From Amycolatopsis regifaucium (GTDB lineage Bacteria > Actinomycetota > Actinomycetes > Mycobacteriales > Pseudonocardiaceae), in assembly GCF_001613935.1 (NCBI RefSeq), contig NZ_LQCI01000001.1:62001-126000 (forward strand): a stretch of 64,000 nt of DNA, read 5' to 3'. Position numbers and translations under genes: made by a program. Shown piece by piece: positions 25,476 to 33,796 of this stretch (positions are counted from its first letter, which is position 1; each line of letters begins with the position of its first letter). The notes beneath the pieces are model-generated. The model ran no database searches, had not been told where the DNA came from, and saw only the letters and a list, made by a program, of their open reading frames with translations.

Positions 25476-26876
25476 ATGGCAACACAAACCGAACCGACCA
25501 CCAGTCCACCGCGCGTATCCGACCGGCGCGGGCTGTTCCTCCGGCTCCACTTCTACGCCGGCGTCCTCGTCGGACCGTTCGTGCTCATCGCCGCGCTCAC
25601 CGGTGTCCTGTACGCCGCGACTCCCCAGCTGGAATCCTGGATCTACGCCGACCAGCTGCGGGCACCCGTCGGGCTGAACCAGGCCTCGCTCGCCGACCAG
25701 GTCAAGGCGGCGCAGGCGACCCGTCCCGGCGGTGACCTGGTCGCCGTCCGTCCCGCACCCGAGCCGGGCGACACGACCAGGGTGCTGTTCGCCGAGGAGG
25801 GGCTCGGCGAGTCCGAACGGCGAGCGGTCTTCGTCGACCCCGCCACCGCTCAAGTACGCGGCGACCTCGTCGCGTACGGCTCTAGCGGTGCCCTGCCGTT
25901 CCGGACCGTCCTCGACCAGTTGCACCGCAACCTGCTGCTCGGCGAACCGGGACGGCTCTACAGCGAACTCGCCGCGTCCTGGCTGTGGGTGGTCGCCTTG
26001 GGCGGTCTCGTGCTGTGGGTGAGCCGTCGCCGCGTCCGCCGGAAGGAGAAGGCGGAGAAAGCCGCGAAGACCGAGTCCGCCCGGGGAAAGTCGGTGCGCG
26101 GGCACGGGACGATCGGCCTGTGGGTGCTGCTGGGCGCGGTGTTCCTGTCCGCGACGGGACTGACGTGGTCGGCGTACGCGGGAGAGAACGTCTCGGCCCT
26201 GCGCGAATCCCTCGGCTGGGCCACCCCCGCGTTGAAGGTGACGGGTACCGACGAGCACGCCGGGCACGCGGGGCACGGCGACGCTCCGGCCGCGCCGTCA
26301 CCCGCCCGCCCCGAAAGCGTGGACGCGGTGCTGGCCTCGGCCCGGGCCGCCGGGATCGACGCGGCTTCGGTGGAGATCGGACTGCCCACCGAACCCGGAT
26401 CTCCCTGGCAGGTGGCGGAAATCGAGCGCGGCTGGCCGACACAGGTCGACGCCGTCGCGGTCGACGGGACCACCGGGCAGGTCCTGGGCGAGGTCCGGTT
26501 CGACGACTACCCGCTGATGGCGAAGTTCGCCCGCTGGGGGATCGACGCGCATATGGGCGTGCTCTTCGGCTGGCCCAACCAGCTCGCGCTGCTGCTGCTC
26601 GGCGCCGGACTGGTCACGCTGGTCGTGCTCGGCTACCGGATGTGGTGGCAGCGCAGGCCGACCCGGGCCACCGGCCTGAAGTTCGGGCGGCCCATCCCAC
26701 GCGGGCAGTGGCGCAAGGCGCCGCCCGCGCTCGTGGTGGGACTCGTCGTCCTCGCCGCGGCGATCGGCTGGTTCGTACCGCTGTTCGGGATCAGCCTGCT
26801 GGCGTTCCTGGTGGTCGATCTGCTGCTGGGCCTGCGATCCCGGGCGAAACCGGAGTCCGCCGACGTCACCGTGTGA
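25476..26876 (+). CDS. PepSY-domain membrane protein
   Basis: 466 residues. FLRLHFYAGVLVGPFVLIAA is the first helix of the PepSY-associated transmembrane family, which also includes siderophore- and iron-uptake-linked flavoreductases. Further membrane segments lie near residues 165-185, 210-230, 365-385 and 425-455, with extracellular PepSY regions between them. A His-rich stretch (DEHAGHAGHGDAP, about residue 258) suggests metal binding. AGGAG lies 8 bases before the ATG. No neighbour fixes its role; it may take part in metal or redox handling at the membrane. Confidence 0.85.
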   Translation: MATQTEPTTSPPRVSDRRGLFLRLHFYAGVLVGPFVLIAALTGVLYAATPQLESWIYADQLRAPVGLNQASLADQVKAAQATRPGGDLVAVRPAPEPGDTTRVLFAEEGLGESERRAVFVDPATAQVRGDLVAYGSSGALPFRTVLDQLHRNLLLGEPGRLYSELAASWLWVVALGGLVLWVSRRRVRRKEKAEKAAKTESARGKSVRGHGTIGLWVLLGAVFLSATGLTWSAYAGENVSALRESLGWATPALKVTGTDEHAGHAGHGDAPAAPSPARPESVDAVLASARAAGIDAASVEIGLPTEPGSPWQVAEIERGWPTQVDAVAVDGTTGQVLGEVRFDDYPLMAKFARWGIDAHMGVLFGWPNQLALLLLGAGLVTLVVLGYRMWWQRRPTRATGLKFGRPIPRGQWRKAPPALVVGLVVLAAAIGWFVPLFGISLLAFLVVDLLLGLRSRAKPESADVTV

Positions 26877-27777
26877 CCTCGGCGCCGGTGAGGCCGACGC
26901 TCGCCGCCCACAACCGGGCGGCGAGCCCGGTGTCGGCCAACCGCCCCCGAACCGGTTCCCGCCGGGGCTCACCACGCAGGCCGAACACGCGGGGCCCGAA
27001 CATCTCGCCGCCGCGCGCGTCCGGGTCGAGCACGGCCCGGACGGCGGGCCAAGCGCCGGCGTCCTTGCCCTGCAGGAGAAGCCCGGCGGGGAACTTTCGG
27101 CCGCCCAGCGCCGGGTGCACCGGCCTCGGCGGCGTCAGGGAGTCGAGCGCGCCGCCCGGATGGTCGACGACGCTCAGCACCGTGCTCCCGGCCGCGCGTA
27201 GCCGCCGGTCCAGTTCGAAGGCGAACAGCATCTGCGCCTGCTTGGAGCGCGCGTAGGTGCGCTTGGGCTGGTAGTCCCGTTCGCTCTGTAGATCGTCCAG
27301 GTCGAGCTGCGCGGACTTGCCCACGAAGCTGCCCGTGGTGACGACACGGCCGGCCCGTGCCGCTTCGAGCAACGGCATCAGCTGGTCCACCAGCACGAAA
27401 TGGCCGAGATGGTTGGTCGCGAACGTCAGTTCGTGACCCTCGGCCGTCTCGCGCCTCGGCTGGTTCTCCAAGAGCACGCCCGCGTTGCAGACGACGGCGT
27501 CGAGCCGGTCGAATCCTAAGGTGTCCACAGTGGACTGGATCGAGGCGAGCTCGGAAAGGTCGAGCCGCAGGTGCCCGAGCTTCGCGTCCGGGACGCGAGA
27601 CCGGATCGATGCCATCGCGACGTCGGCCTTGCCGGCGTCCCGGCTGCCGAGAAGCACGGTGGCACCGGTCCCGGCCAGTTGTTCGGCGACGAAGTAGCCG
27701 ATACCCGCGTTGCCGCCGGTGACCAGGAAGGTCTTGCCTTCGGCGCGAGGCGGGCGGTGGACGTCCCAGTGCTCCAT
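26866..27777 (-). CDS. Short-chain dehydrogenase/reductase
   Basis: 303 residues. The cofactor motif TGGNAGIG, VCNAGVLLENQ, a catalytic Ser in TTGSFVGKS and YARSKQ (Tyr-x3-Lys) are present, as in protochlorophyllide-reductase-like/retinol-dehydrogenase-like SDRs. ATG at 27777 begins MEHWDVHRPP. It diverges from a TetR gene across two tandem operators, so TetR should repress it. Its 3' end overlaps the convergent PepSY gene by 11 bases. Substrate unknown. Confidence 0.9.
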   Translation of the reverse strand: MEHWDVHRPPRAEGKTFLVTGGNAGIGYFVAEQLAGTGATVLLGSRDAGKADVAMASIRSRVPDAKLGHLRLDLSELASIQSTVDTLGFDRLDAVVCNAGVLLENQPRRETAEGHELTFATNHLGHFVLVDQLMPLLEAARAGRVVTTGSFVGKSAQLDLDDLQSERDYQPKRTYARSKQAQMLFAFELDRRLRAAGSTVLSVVDHPGGALDSLTPPRPVHPALGGRKFPAGLLLQGKDAGAWPAVRAVLDPDARGGEMFGPRVFGLRGEPRREPVRGRLADTGLAARLWAASVGLTGAEVTR

Positions 27778-27796
27778 GGTGGCTCCCGGTTCAAAG

Positions 27797-27845
27797 TCGA
27801 AGTCACTTCGAATATACACACGTTCCGACTTCGAAGTCAGTTCGA
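27797..27845. promoter_or_regulatory. Two tandem TetR operators between the SDR and TetR genes
   Basis: TCGAAGTCACTTCGA (27797-27811) is a perfect 7+1+7 palindrome. TCGAAGTCAGTTCGA (27831-27845) is the same with one change, 34 bases on. GACTTCGAAGTC (27827-27838) overlaps the second. The two sites cover both divergent promoters. Confidence 0.78.
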
Positions 27846-27864
27846 CATCGGGTATCGTGTGCGC

Positions 27865-28440
27865 ATGGGACGAACCGAGCCGGGCAGACGTGAGCGCAAG
27901 AAGGCGGCGACCCGCCAGGCCCTGTCGGACGCGGCGCGCGAGCTGTTCCTGGCGCGGGGCTTCGACAACGTCACCGTCGCGGAGATCGCGGACGCCGCGG
28001 ACACGGCGGTCTCGACGTTGTTCGCGCACTTTCCGGGCGGCAAGGAAGCGCTGATCCTCGGCCACGGTCAGGAACGCGAGGAGGCGCTGGCCGCCGCGGT
28101 GCGAAACCGCGCCGAGGGCGTCTCGATCCTGCAGGCCCTGCGGGACTTTCTCGCGACTCGCGGTCCCTTCGACCCGGATCCCGATCCGCTGTCGCGCCGG
28201 GTGGCGGAGCTGGTGATCGCCACCCCGGCGTTGCGTGCCTACGCCAGAACCCTTTGGACGGGCTGCGAGGACGGGCTCGCGAACGTCATCGCCGAGCAGA
28301 CCGGTGAAGACGACTTTTCGGTGCGGCTGCTGGCGCGCTATGTCCTGGAGATCCCGGATCTGGCGGGTACGGAACCCGATCCCGCCGCGGCCCTGGACGC
28401 CGCTTTCGTTTTTCTGCGCCGGGGCTGGCCGGGGTTGTGA
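27865..28440 (+). CDS. TetR-family transcriptional regulator
   Basis: 191 residues. The N-terminal three-helix domain reads ATRQALSDAARELFLARGFD, then VTVAEIADAADTAVSTLFAH. ATG at 27865 is preferred because a -10-like TATCGT at 27853-27858 would start the mRNA at or next to the A of that ATG, making it leaderless. It diverges from the SDR gene across two matching palindromes and very likely represses both genes. The C-terminal ligand pocket gives no hint of the inducer. Confidence 0.92.
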   Translation: MGRTEPGRRERKKAATRQALSDAARELFLARGFDNVTVAEIADAADTAVSTLFAHFPGGKEALILGHGQEREEALAAAVRNRAEGVSILQALRDFLATRGPFDPDPDPLSRRVAELVIATPALRAYARTLWTGCEDGLANVIAEQTGEDDFSVRLLARYVLEIPDLAGTEPDPAAALDAAFVFLRRGWPGL

Positions 28441-28500
28441 GCGGCAAGCTTGGGGAAATGAAGGGTCTGTTGCCGATGGTGGCCGACGCGCCGCCCCGTT

Positions 28501-28593
28501 TTATCCGCCACGCGCCGCGGAAGCGGGTTCTTTCACCCGCCGAACGTGCGCCGCGCCGAGATCCTCCGTCGGGACGTGGTGGGTCTTGGACAT
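28501..28593 (-). CDS. Possible small protein of 30 residues
   Basis: Reading leftwards from ATG at 28593 there are 30 codons and TAA. The peptide begins MSKTHHVPTEDLGAAHVRR and is basic. A good GGAAGG ribosome-binding site lies 5 bases upstream of the ATG. It diverges from the HNH gene and lies just beyond the TetR stop. No family is recognised. The strong ribosome site is the main evidence; a real product is plausible but unproven. Confidence 0.38.
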   Translation of the reverse strand: MSKTHHVPTEDLGAAHVRRVKEPASAARGG

Positions 28594-28723
28594 GCGTACC
28601 TTCCGCGCTCTGTGCCGGGAGATCGAGACGTCCGAGCTGCGCCGGGTCGATCCTGTGCGGCGACAGCATTCCGCGTTTCGTGTTCGGCCGGTTTTGTCGG
28701 TGCTCGGTTGTAGCGTGTTTCGC

Positions 28724-29962
28724 ATGGCTGATTCCAAAGCCGCCGTGGTCGCGGCAGTACGGGAAATGACCGATCCGAATCTTCTGAAGGAGATCAATGC
28801 CGCGATGAGTTCCTTGGACGACAAGGATTCCCTGCGCGTCGCGCAGGAAGTCGGTGTCGCGCTCGCACGGCTCGAAGCCGTTCGGTACCGGGCGCTGGCG
28901 CGATTGAGCGAGTTGCGTGGCGGGGTGCGGAGTGTCGTGCAAGAGGTGGCACTGGAGTTGTCCTTTGTGGACGCCTTCGCGGGATCGCTTGTCGCGACGG
29001 GGGTGGCGTTGACGTCACGGTTGCCGCGGACGTTGTCGTTGATGGACCGCGGAAAAGTGAGCGGCTTCAACGCACAGAAGGTCGCCGAGGCGACGGCCTG
29101 GTTGTCCGATGAGGACTCTTTGACGGCGGACGCGGCGCTGGAGAAGCGTATACCGGACAAGGACAGTACGCAGGTGCGCAAAGCCGCGAGCTACGCGGCG
29201 ACGAAGGCCGATCAATCCGGCGCCGACAGGCATGCGGCCGAACGCCGCAAAGGACGCCGACTGTCCGTGGCGCACGGTGAGGCCGGGGTCGCCTCGATCG
29301 AGGTGGTGGACGGCCCGGTGGAGAAGGTCACCGCTGCCTATCAGCGGATCAACCAGGAAGCCCGGACGCTGCGGAACCAGGGCGACACGAGGACGTTGGA
29401 CCAGCTCCGCGCGGATATCGCGCTGGACCTGCTTCTCGGCGGGAAAGGCGTAGCCTCCGAGCGGACGGAGGTGTTCCTGTACATGGACCTCAACACCTAC
29501 TTGGGGTTGAACCACGATCCCGTGAAGATGGCCGGGCACGGCTACCTTCCGGCCGAGCTGGGCCGTCACATCGCCACCGGACCGAACACCGTGCTGCGGC
29601 GTATCATCACCGACCCTTTGAGCGGCCAGGTCAAGGACCTCGGCAGAACCCGGTATCGCCCGGACGCGGCAACGGCGGAGTTCGTCCGCGTGCGAGACCG
29701 CGAGTGCCGAAGACCCGGCTGTGACCGGGCCGCCCACGCCTGCGAACTCGACCACTCGGTCCCGTGGCAGTTCCAAGGCGAAACGAACGTGGCTGATCTG
29801 GTCACGTACTGCCGTCGCGATCACCGGCTCAAGGACGAACCCGGCTGGATCCATCACCTCGAACCCGACGGGACCTTGAAGATCACCACCCCGACCGGAC
29901 GGGTCCACGTCAGCGAACCGCCGCCGTTGCACGATCCGCGGCCGGAACCGCCGCCGCTTTGA
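28724..29962 (+). CDS. DUF222 / 13E12-family HNH endonuclease
   Basis: 412 residues. The first about 300 residues are the helical DUF222 domain. The HNH nuclease domain follows: CRRPGCDRAAHACELDHSVP, then NVADLVTYCRRDHRLK. The usual His-His before RLK reads Asp-His here, but the terminal catalytic His is kept. These proteins occur in many copies in actinobacteria and are often seen as repeat or mobile-associated genes of unknown role. ATG at 28724 lies within 10 bases of a TAGCGT motif and lacks a ribosome site, so it may be leaderless. The hairpin array begins 25 bases after its stop. Confidence 0.9.
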   Translation: MADSKAAVVAAVREMTDPNLLKEINAAMSSLDDKDSLRVAQEVGVALARLEAVRYRALARLSELRGGVRSVVQEVALELSFVDAFAGSLVATGVALTSRLPRTLSLMDRGKVSGFNAQKVAEATAWLSDEDSLTADAALEKRIPDKDSTQVRKAASYAATKADQSGADRHAAERRKGRRLSVAHGEAGVASIEVVDGPVEKVTAAYQRINQEARTLRNQGDTRTLDQLRADIALDLLLGGKGVASERTEVFLYMDLNTYLGLNHDPVKMAGHGYLPAELGRHIATGPNTVLRRIITDPLSGQVKDLGRTRYRPDAATAEFVRVRDRECRRPGCDRAAHACELDHSVPWQFQGETNVADLVTYCRRDHRLKDEPGWIHHLEPDGTLKITTPTGRVHVSEPPPLHDPRPEPPPL

Positions 29963-29986
29963 GGTGCTGCTCGGTATTGCCGAGGT

Positions 29987-30414
29987 GTTGCCGCGAAACG
30001 GCGACGAATGTGGACGGCTGCTGAGCCTCCTGTGCGGCTCGCGGTTGTCTTGGTTGCCGTGAATCGGCGACGGCTTTGTGCTTTTGCTCAGTGCTTCCCG
30101 CGCGCCATTGCCCCATGTTGGTACGAGCTGCGGCTCACGGGTGTCGCCACGGAATGGCGACGGTGGAGGGGTGTGATGTGGTAGGGCCGTGGGGGGTTGG
30201 CCGGAAGGCTTCGATGGTTTTCTACAGCCTGGCCCGGTTGCCGTAAAACGGCGATGGCGTGTGCTCAGCGCCCGCCCCTTGCCCGTGGCCCATGCCGGTA
30301 CGACCCGCGGCTCCCGTCCGTAGCCGCAGAACGGCAACCAGTCCGGCCACTCACATCGCCCGCCCGGCCGACATCGAAGACCCCCAACCGCCCCGGTTGC
30401 CGTAAAACGGCGAC
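29987..30414. repeat. Array of six 19-base hairpin repeats in a convergent intergenic region
   Basis: Copies at 29987-30005, 30053-30071, 30143-30161, 30237-30255, 30320-30338 and 30396-30414. Most match GTTGCCG-N5-CGGCGAC, for example GTTGCCGTAAAACGGCGAC. The third (GTCGCCACGGAATGGCGAC) has changed both arms together and still pairs perfectly. Loops are always 5 bases and A-rich. Start-to-start spacing is 66-94 bases. The segments after copies 2 and 4 resemble each other (TGCTCAG near the start, GGTACGA then GCGGCTC near the end), and the one after copy 1 shows part of the same pattern. No gene is seen from 29963 to 30446. Two more copies are at 14430 and 14530. Confidence 0.88.
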
Positions 30415-30446
30415 GGACCGCCCAAAGGCCCGCTAGCCGGACCTGC

Positions 30447-31622
30447 TCAGAAACCGATGGGCAGCCCCGCGTAGTTCTCCGCCAGCCCCGCCCGGCCCGC
30501 CTCGCTTCGCGCGAGCCATCGCAGCTGCGAAAGCTGCAACTGCCGGTCGAACGGATCCTCCGACTGGTGCAGCATCGTCGTCATCCACCACGAGAAGTGC
30601 GTACACCGCCAAACCCGGCGCAGTGCGGTGTCGGAGTAGGCGTCGGCGAGTGCGCAATTCTTGTCCCGTGAGAAAGCCGCCAGGGCGGGGGCGAGGAGGG
30701 CGACGTCGGCGACGGCGAGGTTCAGGCCCTTGGCGCCGGTGGGCGGCACGATATGGGCGGCATCCCCGGCGAGGAAGAGGCGGCCGTGGCGCATCGGTTG
30801 CTGCACGAAGCTGCGCATGGGCAGCACGCTCTTGTCGGTGATCGGCCCGGAGGTGAGCGTCCAGCCGTGCTGACCGTGGCCGAGCCGGGTCGCGAGGGCG
30901 TCCCAGATCCGGTCGTCGGACCAGGTGCCGATGTCGGTGCCGTTGGGCACCTGCAGGTACAGCCGGCTGACGGTGGCCGAGCGCATCGAATGCATCGCGA
31001 AACCGTCGGGATGCCAGGCGTAGATCAACTCGTCGGTCGAGGGGGCGACATCGGCGAGGACACCGAGCCACGAGTACGGGTAGGTGCGCTCCCAGGTCTG
31101 CTTCGCGGCTTCGGGGATCGCGGCGCGGCAGGGGCCGAAGGAGCCGTCGCAGCCGACGACGACATCGGCGTCCAGCCTCTGCGGAGTGCCGTCCGGGTCG
31201 GTGAAGGTGACGTAGGGGCTGTCGGTTTCGATGTCGTGCACGGCGGTGTCGCTGACCTCGTAGTGGATCCGCTGTCCGGCCGCCGCACGCGCCTTGCCGA
31301 GGTCCTTGGTCACCTCGGTCTGCCCGTACACCGTCACGCTGCGCCCGACCAGGTCCACGAAGTCGAGGTGATGCCGCTCTTCCGGCCATTGCAGGTAGAT
31401 GCCGCGATGCTCGTCGCCCTCGCGGTCGAGCCGTTCGGCGAGCCCGGCCTCGCGGAGAAGATCCACTGTGGACTGTTCGAGGATGCCCGCCCGGATCCGC
31501 GCCTCGACGTACTCGCGCGAGCGCGCCTCCACGATCACCGATTCGACTCCCGCCAGGTCGAGCAGATGCGACAGGAGGAGTCCGGCGGGGCCGGCGCCGA
31601 CGATGGCGACTGGGGTTCGCAT
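30447..31622 (-). CDS. pobA: 4-hydroxybenzoate 3-monooxygenase
   Basis: 391 residues, the usual PobA length. VAIVGAGPAGLLLSHLLDLA binds FAD. RAGILEQSTVDLLREAGL, VVGCDGSFGPCR and FLAGDAAHIVPPTGAKGLNL are characteristic of p-hydroxybenzoate hydroxylase. It converts 4-hydroxybenzoate to protocatechuate with NAD(P)H and O2, feeding the beta-ketoadipate route, whose genes are not in this window. ATG at 31622 follows a 13-base operator at 31666-31678 shared with the IclR gene upstream. Only 32 bases separate the two genes. Confidence 0.95.
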   Translation of the reverse strand: MRTPVAIVGAGPAGLLLSHLLDLAGVESVIVEARSREYVEARIRAGILEQSTVDLLREAGLAERLDREGDEHRGIYLQWPEERHHLDFVDLVGRSVTVYGQTEVTKDLGKARAAAGQRIHYEVSDTAVHDIETDSPYVTFTDPDGTPQRLDADVVVGCDGSFGPCRAAIPEAAKQTWERTYPYSWLGVLADVAPSTDELIYAWHPDGFAMHSMRSATVSRLYLQVPNGTDIGTWSDDRIWDALATRLGHGQHGWTLTSGPITDKSVLPMRSFVQQPMRHGRLFLAGDAAHIVPPTGAKGLNLAVADVALLAPALAAFSRDKNCALADAYSDTALRRVWRCTHFSWWMTTMLHQSEDPFDRQLQLSQLRWLARSEAGRAGLAENYAGLPIGF

Positions 31623-31654
31623 GACAGGAGTCTGGGCGTGCCGCGGGCGAACTT

Positions 31655-32428
31655 CTAGCGATCGCTTCCACTCAGTGAAAGTCGCAGGCTTCGGCCGATG
31701 CCGGCGGCCGCCACCTGGAGCGCGGAGATCAGCCGCGCGCGGCCTCGGCGCAGATCGGGGACGACCAGGCCGAGCGCGGCGACGACGTCGTCAGCCGCGG
31801 AGGGCCGGATCGGGACGGCGACCGAACACGCTCCCTGGCTCATCTCCTCGACGGTTTGGGCGTAGCCCTCCCGGCGGACGCGCCGCAGCTGTTCGCGCAA
31901 CCGGCCGGGCTGCGTGACGGTGTACGGCGTGACGCGGGTCAGTGATTCGAGCACCTGACGCTGGACGTCTTCCGGGGCCCAGGCCAGCAGTACTTTCCCG
32001 ACACCGGTGGCGTGCAGCGGCAAGCGCCCGCCGATCCGGCTGACCACGGGCACGGACGCGTTCCCGGAAAGCCGGTCGAGGTAGAGCACCTGGCCGCCGT
32101 CGCGTTCGGCGAGGTGCACGGTGGCCCCGGTCGCGCCGTAGAGATCCTGCAGGAACGGGGCGGCGACCTGCCGGAGCTCGAAGTGGACGGGGGCGAGCAG
32201 ACCGAGATCCCAGATCCGCCTGCCGACGGTGTAGCGGTCTTCGCGTCGCTCCAACGCGCCCAGGCCCACGAGTTCGCGGGCGAGGCGGTGCGCCGTGGGC
32301 AGCGGCAGGGTGGCGCGCCCCGCGAGTTCGGTCAGCGACAGCTCGCGATGGTCGACGTCGAAGGCGCCGAGCAGGGCGAACACCCGCGACGTGACGCTCG
32401 CTCCCGGCGAGGAAAGGTTCCCGGACAC
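31655..32428 (-). CDS. IclR-family regulator of pobA (PobR/PcaU type)
   Basis: 257 residues. The N-terminal winged helix (SRVFALLGAFDVDHRELSLT, then ELAGRATLPLPTAHRLAREL) and the C-terminal IclR effector domain (LPLHATGVGKVLLAWAP, EEMSQGACSVAVPI) are clear. The GTG start at 32428 has its operator 13 bases upstream. The last codons, reading SLSGS, contain a second exact copy of that operator, which serves pobA. It probably senses 4-hydroxybenzoate and may activate pobA while controlling itself; activator versus repressor cannot be read from sequence. Confidence 0.9.
   Translation of the reverse strand: MSGNLSSPGASVTSRVFALLGAFDVDHRELSLTELAGRATLPLPTAHRLARELVGLGALERREDRYTVGRRIWDLGLLAPVHFELRQVAAPFLQDLYGATGATVHLAERDGGQVLYLDRLSGNASVPVVSRIGGRLPLHATGVGKVLLAWAPEDVQRQVLESLTRVTPYTVTQPGRLREQLRRVRREGYAQTVEEMSQGACSVAVPIRPSAADDVVAALGLVVPDLRRGRARLISALQVAAAGIGRSLRLSLSGSDR
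31666..31678. promoter_or_regulatory. IclR operator for pobA, inside the regulator's coding end
   Basis: TTCCACTCAGTGA, with palindromic core CACTCAGTG, lies 44 bases upstream of the pobA ATG and within the last codons of the IclR gene. An identical 13-mer is present at 32441-32453 in reverse orientation. Confidence 0.72.
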
Positions 32429-32440
32429 CCCGCCATCTTC

Positions 32441-32453
32441 TCACTGAGTGGAA
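32441..32453. promoter_or_regulatory. IclR operator for the regulator gene
   Basis: TCACTGAGTGGAA is the exact reverse complement of the pobA operator and sits 13 bases upstream of the IclR GTG start. It would overlap the promoter or transcription start, so autorepression is likely. Confidence 0.7.
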
Positions 32454-33707
32454 TCACGGCACCAGGATCAGCCCGGCCCACAGTCCGGCGACGGCGAGCA
32501 CGATCGACGCCGGAACGGTGAGGAGCCCGAGCCGGGTGAACTCGCCCAGTCGGGGCCGGGCGTCGTGCCGGTGCAGGATCCGTCGCCACAGCAACGTGGC
32601 GAGCGAGCCGACGTAGGTGAGGTTCGGCCCGAGGTTGACCCCGATCAGCACGGCCAGCACCACCGGCGTCCCGCCCGCGGTGGCGAGCGGAAGCAGCACG
32701 AGCACGGCGGGCAGGTTGTTGATCAGGTTGGCGAGTACGGCCGCCACCGCGGCGGCGCCGAGCAGGGCCGGGAACGTGCCGGAGGTCGGCACCACGTGAC
32801 CGAGCGCCTCGGCCAGCCCGTTGTCGACGACGGCGCGGACCACGATCGCCAAAGCGAGCACGAAGGCCAGGAACGGGATGTTCGCCGATCGCACGATCGC
32901 GGCGGGCGAGGTCCGCCGCTGCGCGAGAGCACGGCAGGCCAGCACGGCGGCACCGGCGAACGCGGCCCACGCGGGACTGACGTCCAGCAGCGACGTGACG
33001 ACGAACCCGGCCAGTGTCAGGCCGAGGACGACCAGGACGAAGGCCGGGACCTTGCGGGCCGGGACCGCGTTCCCGCCACGCGGCCGGGCCGCCAGGTCGG
33101 CGGCGAAGAACCGGCGGAACACCAGATACTCCGTGAGCACCGCCGCGAGCCAGGGCAAGGTCATCAGCGCGGTGAACCGGAGGAACGAGATCCCGGTGGC
33201 GGCGACGGCGAGCAGATTGGTCAGATTGGACACCGGCAGCAGCAACGAAGCCGAATTCGCCAGATGTGCGCAGGCGTAGGCGTGCGGTTTGGCCCGCGCG
33301 CCCATGCGCGCGGCGGTGGCGAACACGACGGGGGTCAGCAGCACGACGGTGGCGTCCAGGCTGAGCACCACGGTGACCGCCGCGGCGACGGCGAACACCG
33401 CGACCAGCAACCGCCGCGGCTGTCCGCGGCCGAACCGGGCCATCACCGTCCCGGCCGCCTGGAACAGACCTTCGTCGTCACACAGCTTGGCCAGCACGAG
33501 CACCGCGGCGAGGAACCCGACCACGGGGGCCAACCTGGCGAACTCGTCGACGGCGACGGGGAACGAGATCACCCCGGCCAGCAGGACGATCCCCGCCGCG
33601 GGGACGGCGGCGACGGCCTCGGGCAGGCCACGAGGCCGGATCACCGCGAAGGCCAGGACGACCAGCAAGAGCGCGATGGACACCAGCTCGCCGGTGATGC
33701 CGGTCAG
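32454..33707 (-). CDS. SLC13/ArsB-like membrane transporter
   Basis: About 417 residues with 10-12 membrane segments, of the ArsB/NhaD/CitT (ion transporter) superfamily. The paired motifs NSASLLLPVSNLTNLLAVAA and NLINNLPAVLVLLPLA are typical substrate-site hairpins. The start is unusual. CTG at 33707 is preceded by a very good GAGGAGG seven bases upstream. The alternatives are TTG at 33743, before that site, and GTG at 33683. Substrate could be arsenite, a dicarboxylate or another anion. The gene lies directly upstream of the pob regulator on the same strand, so uptake of an aromatic or organic acid is possible but unsupported. Confidence 0.82.
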   Translation of the reverse strand: MTGITGELVSIALLLVVLAFAVIRPRGLPEAVAAVPAAGIVLLAGVISFPVAVDEFARLAPVVGFLAAVLVLAKLCDDEGLFQAAGTVMARFGRGQPRRLLVAVFAVAAAVTVVLSLDATVVLLTPVVFATAARMGARAKPHAYACAHLANSASLLLPVSNLTNLLAVAATGISFLRFTALMTLPWLAAVLTEYLVFRRFFAADLAARPRGGNAVPARKVPAFVLVVLGLTLAGFVVTSLLDVSPAWAAFAGAAVLACRALAQRRTSPAAIVRSANIPFLAFVLALAIVVRAVVDNGLAEALGHVVPTSGTFPALLGAAAVAAVLANLINNLPAVLVLLPLATAGGTPVVLAVLIGVNLGPNLTYVGSLATLLWRRILHRHDARPRLGEFTRLGLLTVPASIVLAVAGLWAGLILVP

Positions 33708-33796
33708 GGCGAACCTCCTCGATGCGGAGCGATACCCCGGCAATCTAGCCTGGGTAGGCTGGCCGTCCGGACGCCGCCGTAAGGAAAAGGGGCTTG

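Noticed and set aside
28730..29962. HNH gene as evidence of a prophage or integrated element
   Set aside because: DUF222-HNH genes are common and scattered in actinobacteria. I see no integrase, attachment site or phage genes nearby.
29987..30414. CRISPR array
   Set aside because: The 19-base units vary, spacing ranges from 66 to 94 bases, some spacers resemble each other, and no cas gene is near. It is a hairpin repeat, not CRISPR.
32448..33782. 444-codon plus-strand frame over the SLC13-like gene
   Set aside because: The composition is extreme (Gln, His, Arg and Gly repeats) and there is no family match; it is the complement of membrane-helix codons.
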